DNA from: Phymatolithon calcareum
Lineage: Eukaryota > Rhodophyta > Florideophyceae > Hapalidiales
DNA length: 64,000 nucleotides
Assembly (NCBI GenBank): GCA_977006965.1
Contig: OZ345381.1
Location: 1,550,001 to 1,614,000 of the forward strand
Direction: 5' to 3'
Numbering within the stretch: the first letter of the stretch is position 1; each line of letters opens with the position of its first letter. Of the stretch, positions 10,269 through 19,949 are shown piece after piece. The position numbers were made by a program, and so were the translations under genes. The notes below the pieces were generated by a model. The model saw only the letters and a program-made list of their open reading frames with translations, made no database searches and was not told where the DNA came from.

Positions 10269-11257
10269 GGAAGCTGAATTTTCAATGCTAATAGAATATG
10301 CATAGAAAGGTACCGACTTTCCTCCAGTTGGGAAACATCGCATCTTCTCAATAAATCCATTTAATTACGACAGAATTTGCAGGGATAGCGGCGTCTTACA
10401 AAGGGGCTATGCGCTCTTGCAGCATGGGAGAAATAACCAATTTGTAAAAGAAGGCCTTGAGATTGAACACAGCTTGCGAGCGAAGAGCCCCAAAATCTAA
10501 GAGTTGTCGACCTCTTTGAAAAAGAATACCGAAACAGCTCTGCTGCCGCACCTATGCTTCACGTTGAGAAGATAAAGAGCACTAGTTATTAAGGGGGCAT
10601 TTGGTACGTTTCTATCTGTGAGCGCCTCAGAGCTCATGGAACTGACAGGAGCAACCAGCAGGGAAGCAACACAAGATGTCAGGCTCGGGTTGTCGGAAGA
10701 TAAGCTATCGTTAGAGGAAAGTGCCTTTACGAGGAGAATCACTCGTGCTCAGCAATCGTATCCTGAGTCACGGTATGCTGACTCCGCGTGACCCAGAAGA
10801 GTGGAGTATTTTTACCCCTCGAGGCCGGCTTAAGGACCAGAGGTAGGTTTTGGTATCCTACCATACTGGGTCGCAACTTCTAGTCGCCTGTCACTCTAGG
10901 CGCAAGTCTGGAAATTGAAAAGTTGCCCCAAGCGTCTTCTGATGCGTTGGTAACTTTTAAACAAAAATCTCCATATCTTCTTCTTCTTTGAAAAAGAACA
11001 ATAAATGCTTTCAAAGATATTGTTCATATGACGATACTCCATGCCTCAGCGCACCTTGCTTGTTCCTAAGGCATTGTTCCCTTTTGTGTCAGTGGGCCTG
11101 GCTGCCTAGTATTCGATGCACTGAATCCAGAGTATAGAGAAGGGGATTGTATTTAAATGTTGCTCACATTACTGCAGTCTATCAAACACGGTCTATACCA
11201 CACCATCATGTTAATCGTCACATTCCAAAGTGCGACGCCCAATTCTCACAACACCGT

Positions 11258-12295
11258 TTACGGAGACGGGGATGCAGCCGGAGGAGCTGATCCCTGACCG
11301 CCACCACCGCCCTGTCCACCGCCACTTCCCTCACCGCTACCTCCATTAGCACCGCCCTCACCAGATCCTTCCCCATCACCCGATCCACCTCCACTTCCCG
11401 AACCGCCATTGGCACCGCCTCCGCCGCCTCCACCACCTCCACCACCTTCGCCACCGCCTCCTTGTCCAGCAGTACCACTTCCAGACCCACTTCCAGACCC
11501 ACTTCCAGCACCAGCACCAGTGCCACCAGAGCCTGACCCAGTCGCTGCATCAACGCAGGCGCAGTTCACAAGCTTCTGCGGCCACGGGCAATGGTATATA
11601 TTACACGATCCACCATTTGCGCCACCTCCACCGCCACCGCCTCCACTGCCGCTTCCACCGCCACCTCCTCCCACAGCACCGCCACCGCCACCGGAACCCG
11701 ATCCAGCACCCGATCCATTTCCAGTTCCGGTAGTGCCATCGGATCCACCACCGCCGCCACCACTGCCAGTTCCGGTGCCAGAGCCGCTACCACCGCCCGT
11801 TTCGTTTCCACTACCGCCTCCATTACCAGACCCGGTGCCACCGCCCTGACCGCTACCGCCGGACGATCCAGTTCCACCACCACCACCGCCAGAGCCTGCT
11901 CCTTCACCTGTGCCACTGCCTCCGGATGTGTTTCCGCTTCCGGAGCCTGCGCCGTTACCATTACCAGATCCAGCACCGGATGCACCTTGGTCACCACCAC
12001 CGCCACCGCCGCCGCCACCGATGCCGTCACCGCCTCCGTCACCGCCTCCCGGGCCTCCGGATCCACCACCAGCTCCGGTGCCGCTACCACCGCCGGATCC
12101 GCTGCCACCGGTGGCGGATTCGTTGCGAATGCATTTGCAGTCGACGAGCTTCTGGTCGTACGGGCACCAGAACACGAAGCAAGCGTTGCGATTCGCTATG
12201 GAAAGAGTTTCCGATGGACGGGCGATCTGTGCCGCGAATGAACAGGCGATCAAAGCCCAGAGCAGAAGAGCTGGGAGAATGGAAGACAGAGCCAT
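11258..12295 (-). CDS. Secreted glycine-rich protein with two C4 modules (family copy 4)
   Basis: Predicted secreted glycine-rich protein of 345 residues. The signal peptide is about residues 1-22 (LLLWALIACSFAA), followed by QIARPSETLSIANRNA. Module 1 is CFVFWC then DCKC; module 2 is CNIYHC then NCAC. The arms are Gly/Ser/Thr/Asn rich, with a GGDQGASG landmark that aligns with DQGAAG in copy 1 and DLGAAG in copy 5 and shows common descent of the arms. N-E-S and N-E-T sequons occur in the arms. The C-terminus is PPAASPSP, the only proline cluster of the protein. Structural use in wall, mucilage or adhesive is inference from composition. Confidence 0.8.
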   Translation of the reverse strand: MALSSILPALLLWALIACSFAAQIARPSETLSIANRNACFVFWCPYDQKLVDCKCIRNESATGGSGSGGGSGTGAGGGSGGPGGGDGGGDGIGGGGGGGGGDQGASGAGSGNGNGAGSGSGNTSGGSGTGEGAGSGGGGGGTGSSGGSGQGGGTGSGNGGGSGNETGGGSGSGTGTGSGGGGGGSDGTTGTGNGSGAGSGSGGGGGAVGGGGGGSGSGGGGGGGGANGGSCNIYHCPWPQKLVNCACVDAATGSGSGGTGAGAGSGSGSGSGSGTAGQGGGGEGGGGGGGGGGGANGGSGSGGGSGDGEGSGEGGANGGSGEGSGGGQGGGGGQGSAPPAASPSP

Positions 12296-12354
12296 TGTTC
12301 GGCTTTTTGTTTTGAGGCTTGAGAGGGGTTTTCATGTTGGGGATGTGGATCACC

Positions 12355-12361
12355 TTTTATA
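12355..12361 (-). promoter_or_regulatory. TATA box of glycine-rich copy 4
   Basis: TATAAAA on the minus strand, 66 bp above the ATG at 12295. A leader ATG at 12335 lies 20 bp below the box, probably just upstream of the transcription start. Confidence 0.6.
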
Positions 12362-14143
12362 CAATTTCGGGATGGCTCTGATCCGCTTCGAAAGGGTTCG
12401 CAGGGCAGATATACGATAGTAGAGGGAATTCAAGATTGAGTTGCTTGTCACGAAAGAAATAAAGAAATCCCTGTAAATTCTAGTTCGCAGCAGTAATTTG
12501 GAGAGTGTAACCCACTCTGCGGACCTGAGGTACAACTTACTCCTCTAATGGTGGGGTAACGACAGTGAATGCGTCTTCGGTATGATATGCACATAGCACT
12601 GAGAAATTCGAACGAACTGTAGTTTTATTGAAGTAGGGTTCGCAGACCGACATTACTGTATCCTTATGAAGTACGCTCGATCAGACTCCTAACGTATTAC
12701 AGTGACAGTGAGGACATGTATGTCCTAGTGAATATCTGTAATTGTGTTCTTTAAAATATGTCGTTCCACAAGCGTCCTCCAGTCCCTCTCACAGGATCCC
12801 GATCCGCAGTGAATCTCATGCAAAACAAGGGCCGGAAATTATAAAAAAGAAAAGATTGAAGAATTTCGCTTACAGACAGAATGTCCGCCCTTATATTTGA
12901 GATGTGCTGAGCTTTCGAGGAGGTGTTTGTGCATAAGTACTTCGTCATTGGAGATTGCAGTGTAAGAAAATGAGAATTACTTGTTCAAGAGATGTGCCAG
13001 CTTTCTCATGAGACATGAATGTCAAGAATGAAGTCTTTAAATTTTCCCGCAGGCCGCTGCTCACCCCCTGCTGCTGACGGTAGAGCGTTGTGGATACCTT
13101 AAAGATTAGTTTTATCCCGCTCCCGCTTTTTAGAGGTTATATCGGTTGTGAAAGTATGAGCAAGTATTTGCAATTGTAGATGAAGAGGACTTCAGTATGT
13201 TTACATCAGGCTCCCACTGCATCAGTCAATATCCAATCTATATCATCAAACGGTATAACATAACTCTCTTTGCTCTACAGATTACATGCGCCAACGCAAG
13301 CTGGTCACTATCTGAAACACGCTGGTGCAGCAGACATACTCCAACACACGCTGAAGTGGGGATGACATTTAGTCAGGGCCCATTCAGATCTTTGTGAAAG
13401 TGTACCCTAGGTCGGTTGCGAGGCATATGTCACCTGGGATCAATCCTGATTGTTTGCCAAGCTCATCAGCAACGGAAAAAGTATCCCGAAGAACGTTTTA
13501 AAGATACCATTGTGTCATGGGTGCCTGGCCATGTGTAACGCAAGAAAGAACAAGTTTCTCATGTAACTTCTCTCCATCAGAACGAACCAATTAAAACGAC
13601 CTTCCATGCCAGCCACATGAGCACCACCATGTAGAGAAAAAGGGGAGCTAAGTGAAACGTCAGCCTTTGGTCACGAAAGCATGTCCGACTTCTGTCGGTT
13701 GTCGAGCTTCCGACCACATCAATACTGAGCTTAACCAATTCTGCCTATCCAGGTGGAATATCTTCTACAAGCATTGGAGTTGCAGCAGTTTCCGTATGCA
13801 TCACAAGAGAAGAGACGAACAGAGGAGTCTTTTTTCATCATTCTCGACTCTTCCAGTATAAACAGAATGGATGCTGCACAATATGATCGCACAATGCAGA
13901 GGCTGTCAAAGTTTGTCCTTTATTGCAAAGGTGGCTGGCTACCCAACTGAGGGCTTTATGGCACCTTCTTCTCATATTACCTTTTTGTCGAGCTCGATCT
14001 TAATTCCTATGGTTCAGAGTAACGTTGATCGCACAAGCTGCTTTCCTTGCTTCCTCGCTTGTTCACAAAGAATGAAACATCTCTTGTTTCAACTTGGGCG
14101 TGCACCGTCTTCTAAGTCGTCCCAGATCTGCTTCCAGTAGTGT

Positions 14144-15422
14144 TCAGATTCCGAAGAAATCGTACCAGGAACTATTGCGCGCATAGGCTTCGATGATAGA
14201 TCCGTGTATGTTGTCGCCGCGGACCGAATTCTTCATGAATATCTTTCTTCTCTTCGATGGTCTCTTCTCTAGTTCCAGCGCTTTTTGTTGCTCCTTCGTC
14301 ATTACGAGTGAGTCTTTGACTTCTCCCTCGCCTTCCGAACCCGAAGACAAAATACAATGCTGTAGAACGGATGAGGCCTAACTGAAAGGCTCGTGGGTGC
14401 GTTCTTGACAACCGGAGCTCGTTATCGGAGTAGAACTTCGATTCCATTCTGTATTGAACGTACCCTTTGACCAAACTTCTATTTTGCGGATATGTAAGGA
14501 AGTTGGTAGCTTTTAAGAAAGCTCCCAACACCTCACGTATGAGTAATAGGTGTATCATTTCGAACTGTTTTCTAATGTAGCGTAGTCCGGTCACGTATGA
14601 CATCCCTGATCCGTATTCTCTACTAAAAAGTGTACCTGTGAATCGTTTGCGCTCATCTTCCGCATCAAGGCCAATCTGCGATGATCATAAAATGAGTTGG
14701 AGCGCAACTATCTCAATTTCCGCTGTGATACCAAAGTACTTTCCCAGTATTGATTTTCTCCATAATAGCGCTCTATTAAATATCAGCCTTAGGCATCTCA
14801 GCCATGTCGTCCTGTCCCTTCAACAGAGGATCCCTGGTAATTTGGTTGATTCAGTGGGAATCGCCACTGATCTGCCATTTCTTCCTGTGCCCATACCTCG
14901 ATTATTTATCTTCTTCGGTTCTTCTTCGATACTGCTCCGTGTACGGCTTTTTGTCAGGCTTTTCTCAAGTCGTCATATTCCTTGAGACATTCAGTGCCCT
15001 TCGTTGCTTCCACCACATCCTCATCTCTATCAGAGTATTCTTCTGCCTCTTCGAGACGCTTCTTATGCCGTAGCAGGCGCAAGGAAAACCTTTCCGCTTG
15101 ATGTGATCTTCTCTTCTTTGGAGTTTCTAGTCAACACATGACTCGCATTCGGTCGCGTAGTAGCTCTGCTTACTTTCCGAAGACATGCTTGTAAAACAGT
15201 CCTTCCGCAGATTCGATAGCCAAATGCAAGCGCTTTTTTATCGGCGTCACATGTAGAACATATTCCCATTAGGATAAAATGAGACACTAGAAGATTCTGA
15301 TGCCTGTCCCCCGTTCGAATCCTCGGACAATAACTCTGATCTCCCGCATTTTTTGTATGCAACCAGCAGCACTTCGTACTCTCGATAGTTATTGTTTCAA
15401 GGCGGCCAAGAGCCCCGTACAC
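14144..15422 (-). pseudogene. Decayed coding sequence, unrecognised
   Basis: Several minus-strand frames in succession look protein-like but are broken by stops and frame changes: KEEKITSSGKVFLAPATA near 15063-15140, RLEEAEEYSDRDEDVVEATK around 15000-15055, and MTKEQQKALELEKRPSKRRK around 14220-14300. The charged, coiled-coil-like composition on one strand suggests one degraded gene or mobile-element protein. I could not name a family. An intron-rich intact gene is the alternative. Confidence 0.25.
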
Positions 15423-16176
15423 ATATCAGAGTCTTCCGCACCCATTAAAAAATCAATTTAATTCTTCATTGTGATTCTTGTTTGTGCCTCGCGAATCACG
15501 CTTCCGTCAGTTTGAGTGCGCAATGCAGCTTCCGCTGTTGTTTCAGAGGTTTTGGAATCGCAGGATCTTCACGCACCGTATTCCAAGTCTGCCCTGTGTC
15601 TCCTGACGATGAAAAATGTCCGTGATTTTTATAATTTCGCTCGTGTATTAGCTGAATTTACTCAATCCTCTGACCATAATGAGGGTTTCATCGAAAAGAA
15701 TGGGATATCCCTTTTACTTTCTCGAGCAACGTACTTAAAAGTAGCAAATTCTCATTTCTTTTGAAAAACAAGTTTCTCAAGGCACAGATAAAGTGCACTT
15801 CTTCATCACGGCTGATTCTGGTGGAACATCGGAAAAGACGATTGGCAGGCAAGGCAAAAGGAGAAACGATTTTCTGAAACTCCACGTTATTGCCTTCGGT
15901 TACTGCATCAAAATTAAGTACGTCGGACTCGCTAATGTGCAAATAAAAACCCAAGAGCGGTTCTTACAGTCTACAAATGCTGTGTTGGCCTGATTGATAT
16001 CCGGTACTTCCTTGAATTGCAAACAACATATAAGTGCGAGCGCCGTACTGTACAACGAGAAAACGGCTATAGACAAGCTTCAGAACGTGGAGATTCATAT
16101 GCCAAAAGAAATGATAGTGCAATGTAATCCGCTTAGGAAATGGGGTGGCAGTGCGCTGAGAAGTTACATACGGGAA

Positions 16177-16247
16177 GCTGGTCTGGTGTTGGTGAATGCT
16201 GGCGTTGAAGGCTTCTAAAATAAAAACTTACAATTTCCCCCACGAGA
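16177..16247 (+). repeat. Dispersed repeat, copy A
   Basis: About 70 bp closely resembling 29976-30050 on the same strand, sharing the core GGCGTTGA-GG and the following AAAAT-AAAAC-TAC-ATTT-CCCC pattern. In this copy it reads LVLVNAGVEGF before a stop; in copy B the same frame reads LVLASAGVEGV. It is probably the end of a decayed mobile element. Confidence 0.45.
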
Positions 16248-17789
16248 AAATTGTTGGGCTCTTGCAAATGCAGTCAGACAGAAATACCTTCGAAAGCTTG
16301 CGATAGTTCACTTACATTTCGTCACTTGTCGGGAAAGATTGACATTTTTCGGAACAATCGATGAGCTACCCCAAGCAAGTGGATTTAATGCACTCAAGCA
16401 CAGTGCTGACATGTATCCTGCACCAGAAAACTTGTCGAAAGAGATGCGCAACAAACGTTCATGCTGGACGTGTGGTTTGGTACAATAACTAAACTTCGAA
16501 AAGCTTTCCATTAGAAACTGTGCATCTCTCCCGAATACGGAAATGCTGCTGCAACTTGCAGCCGGGACACAGGAATACGGAGTCGTGCAATTTATCAAAT
16601 CCGCTACGATCCCGGCAGCGCCGAGGTCCAGGGCATGGAATAGCGGATATGGTACATCCTCTAACAGTATATCTGTCGTTCGAATTGCGTGCCTCTTTGG
16701 CCAGCTTAGGTGCAATGTTTAGCTCTTCGCTTCCTTCACATCGGATCATGGCCACAAAAGAAGTGCTTTTCACACCCCTGAACGATGGTTATCATAATAT
16801 GATATCCAAAATATTATTTTGCTCCTGAATCGCCCTTTCTCTTGTGTACTCTGGCTGTAGTGAGAAAGCGCTCACCTCTAAGATGAAGTTGCAATCGATA
16901 TATCGGACAGTTCCGAAGCTATTGTCACCATTTTCTTTTCTATGGAGTAAATAGATGATTTGATAATTTTTCGAGCCCCGTTTTATGAAGGCCATTTTGT
17001 CCCGGCTGTGACATGGATTCTTAGTTAAAAACATTCTTTGAATGGGCGAGCGGCGTCTCGTCCGCCAGGTGTTGCTGCAATGGGTGAGACCAAGGCCAGA
17101 AACAATCATTGGCGGCGTTCCTGGAGAGACGTGAAAGCGGCAGTCAAACACGCTATCGAAAGGATAGAATTTCATCTGTCTACTGGTCGTGCTTTTGAAG
17201 AAAAACGCGAATCGAATTTCGATTGATTATCTTTAGTGTCGCGTAGTCGAGACTTGTCGCGAGTGATCTTTATTTTTTATTTCATTTCGCTTGTCAGTTG
17301 CTCAGATGCAGTTCGAAAATTGCGCGCACAGAGTGAGTTCTTCCGGGGAGGTTGACGATAATTATTGTTGAGCTTGGATTGCCGGACATGTAGTTTGAGA
17401 ATATCCAGAAGACGTTGGAGGACTGATGTTGGTAGCTCTCTTAATCATGGAGACTGGGAACTCGAGGCCGAAGTCTGGGTCAGTATCAATCAAAGCGGGT
17501 TAGGAACATCCAGGTCAATATTCAAATTGTTACCAAATGTAGGTACATCAGATATTTGCCGCCGAAGGGATCTCAGGTGGAATATTTGCAACCCACATGT
17601 AGTGTGAACCGGTGCGCTTTCGACTTAAAGCCTTGGCTCTTTTAATGTCAAGACAGTACATCTCGCGACGCTACAACCTGTAGTTTTCTCAAGAATTGCT
17701 TTTAACGTTTTACTGCACAACATTCTAGCTTAGAACGCACTGCGGTGCGCGTGTAGAGGACCATGCCTGAATAACGCATCGCGATCACT

Positions 17790-18503
17790 TCAAGCGCACC
17801 ATTGAATAAAACCGTAGGTCTTTACCCCGTGGCGCGACAAGAATTGCTTCGCAATAGAATAGGTCCTTCGGTGTAGCAGAGAAGGTATGATCTTGGGCCT
17901 GCTGTCGCGAAACCACGTCCAAGGAACAGCAGCAGTTTCCGTAGAAATGTGGCACTTTAACTTGCAGTCTCCAGTGCTGTACAGCTGAGGTGATAGGTAG
18001 TCGATATTGCGGTTGGACAGGAAAGATCTCATCAGGGTAGCACCGTCATCAACTCCGTAAGGGGCGGAGTGACTGACAGTAACCAAGACGCTGAATCCGT
18101 GCTTCTTTGCAAGGAGAAACGATTGTTCGAAATCCCGTGATAAACCGGAATCTCCCTCCTCGACGTCGTACGCTATGCCGTGATATTGCCGAAACTTGCC
18201 ACTTCGTATTGCGCTGTTTACATCTTGCAGGATGCGATTTGACCATCTCCCATTCGCATTCCCGCCACCAATACTGATGTATTTTTTGCCTTGAAGTCGT
18301 TGGAACACCGTCGCACTTAGGCTCAATGCACGTCCAACGTCGTTTTCACCGCTGAATGCGATTCCCATATTCATACCTTCTTTGGCGGTAGAAGGCGTAC
18401 GCCATGTCTTTTCCCAGTGACCGTGCACTTGTGCTCTGGCCAGCGTGAAAATTGTGGCCATTACGAAGAAGAAAGTTAATGTGCTAAGCCGAAGTGTCTT
18501 CAT
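17790..18503 (-). CDS. Secreted GH18-like protein
   Basis: Predicted secreted protein of 237 residues resembling a small glycoside hydrolase family 18 (chitinase-like) barrel. The ATG at 18503 opens a signal peptide (about residues 1-24, ending LARA); an ATG 30 bp upstream is the alternative. Barrel-type strands are visible: KKYISIGGGN (74-82), YHGIAYDVEEG (107-117), VLVTVSHSAPYG, YLSPQLYSTG and TYGFIQWC at the end. The GH18 signature D-G-x-D-x-D-x-E corresponds to H108-G-I-A111-Y-D113-V-E115: the catalytic Glu and last Asp are kept, the first two Asp are replaced. It may hydrolyse or only bind an amino-sugar polymer. It lies among the secreted glycine-rich genes, so a shared wall role is possible. 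Confidence 0.6.
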   Translation of the reverse strand: MKTLRLSTLTFFFVMATIFTLARAQVHGHWEKTWRTPSTAKEGMNMGIAFSGENDVGRALSLSATVFQRLQGKKYISIGGGNANGRWSNRILQDVNSAIRSGKFRQYHGIAYDVEEGDSGLSRDFEQSFLLAKKHGFSVLVTVSHSAPYGVDDGATLMRSFLSNRNIDYLSPQLYSTGDCKLKCHISTETAAVPWTWFRDSRPKIIPSLLHRRTYSIAKQFLSRHGVKTYGFIQWCA

Positions 18504-18594
18504 GGTGGGAGAGAAATGATCTGTTCGTCGCATAATCCCGAGCGTCGAGATGTTGTAGATGTCTCTGCGGGTTTGCTGATTGCAAAGAACAAAT

Positions 18595-18604
18595 TATATA
18601 TATA
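18595..18604 (-). promoter_or_regulatory. TATA-type box of the GH18-like gene
   Basis: An alternating TATATATATA run about 92 bp above the ATG at 18503, a little further than in the glycine-rich genes. Confidence 0.4.
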
Positions 18605-19878
18605 GAGAGCAAATCTGGGCATACAGGAAGTGTGCCTTGTAGAGCACTATGTCAAAATTCCATCCTTGTTGACGGATTGATCATTGTGCCCAGCACGCCG
18701 TACGCGCAACCAAGAGATTGCCACACTGTTTTGTGCTTTTCCCAACCTGGCATCCCACTGCCCCAGCTATCTGTCAGCATCTGTGTATCAAGCTTTCGAT
18801 TGCCCACAGAGCAGTGAGCGAACCTCGGCAATTATAATCGTAAATATGAACTGAAATTCTAGGTTTTCTGCAAAAAGGCGACGTAGGAATGCACTGTGGG
18901 TAAAGTGTTGTTGAAACAAAGCATGCCATATGATACAGCATACAGTGCGATAGGTATCAAGTTCTTTTGATTCCTCTATGTCAACTATCGGTCAGCATTC
19001 TAGCGCCACTCTCGCCCTCGCAGAATTTGAGCTTAGCTTGGCAGTTTGAGGCGACTGGTCCGACAACATCGATCTCATTTCGGGTTTGCTGGCCGAAGCC
19101 AGCTGTAAATATTGCGAACGGTAGGCACGCCGATAACGCTGGGCATAGACTTGAAAATACGTCTCGCTGCGCAACGGCTATAATTACGCTATCCCAGCCA
19201 TCAGCATGGCTTACTCACCACCACGGTCTTTCCCGTGCAAAGGTGTAAAGGAAATTCTTGTACATATTAGTAATATGCAGTCTGCAAGTAGCCCTCTTAC
19301 AGTAAAAGCAGCGTTATGCGACAACTTTGGAAGCTACGTTTCCGTTTACGTAAATTAAGTGGCAATCTTTCAACTAGAAACAATGCATCTTTCCGGCCCA
19401 CTCTCCCTGCACTCTACGCGCTCCGTCGAGACAGGCTTGTGTCCCAGATTTTGCAAGCTACCTTCACCGTAGCCTCGTCGGTAATCCGCTCTACCTTCAT
19501 CAGGTTTAATTCGAGCCACCCCTTGCTCAAGTCTGCCTAAACAGAAATTGCACTGCGGATCTTCACACTCCGCGCATCCCGATGATCTCCGACCTACTAC
19601 CGCAAGTAGTCTGATAGATTCTCGACGAACAAAACATGTACTGTGATGCCCTCTTCTTCGCCAATATGTCCGCAAAATCTTGTTTCAGATTACTCAATTA
19701 GGACGTTGTCTACCTGAGGCCCGGCGTCATGGCGCTTTCGCAGCCCTGAATAACACTTGCTGTGTCGATCATGCTGCCGCCAATATGCGCACTCTGTAGA
19801 AGCTCTGTAATTGTCTGGATAGTCTGCTGAATGAACGCAGGAACTCAGATCGATACCAATCGGAGCTACCAAGGGCAC
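18605..19878. other. Intergenic region, no gene supported
   Basis: A minus-strand frame at 19370-19675 has a Cys-rich patch (CAECEDPQCNFC), but no start, domain or context supports it. A heptamer TACAGTA lies at 19298. Confidence 0.5.
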
Positions 19879-19885
19879 TATAAAA
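19879..19885 (+). promoter_or_regulatory. TATA box of glycine-rich copy 5
   Basis: TATAAAA in the context CACTATAAAAGGG, 71 bp above the ATG at 19950. Confidence 0.65.
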
Positions 19886-19949
19886 GGGAAGAAAATCATT
19901 CCCCGTTCAATTCTTCAGCTCATCAAGCTGTCCAAGAAACAACACAGCC

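Larger units (their letters stand above)
7991..11257. other. Intergenic region with decayed or unrecognised ORFs
   Basis: No recognised gene. The stretch contains a possible transposase remnant (8353-8619), two unrecognised plus-strand ORFs (8921-9340, 10059-10268), a small hairpin (9789-9810) and TACTGTA heptamers at 8761, 8788 and 9721. Confidence 0.5.
12362..17789. other. Long gene-poor region
   Basis: Over 5 kb without a recognised gene. It contains decayed minus-strand coding sequence (14144-15422), one copy of a dispersed repeat (16177-16247) and heptamers at 12654 and 16046. Remaining ORFs are short and mutually overlapping. Confidence 0.5.

Noticed and set aside
11409-11849. 146-codon proline-rich frame on the plus strand
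   Set aside because: Antisense shadow of copy 4.
15290-15340. GTTCGAATCC, a tRNA B-box-like sequence
   Set aside because: The flanking bases cannot form the T-arm stem, and no A box or acceptor stem was found at the right distance.
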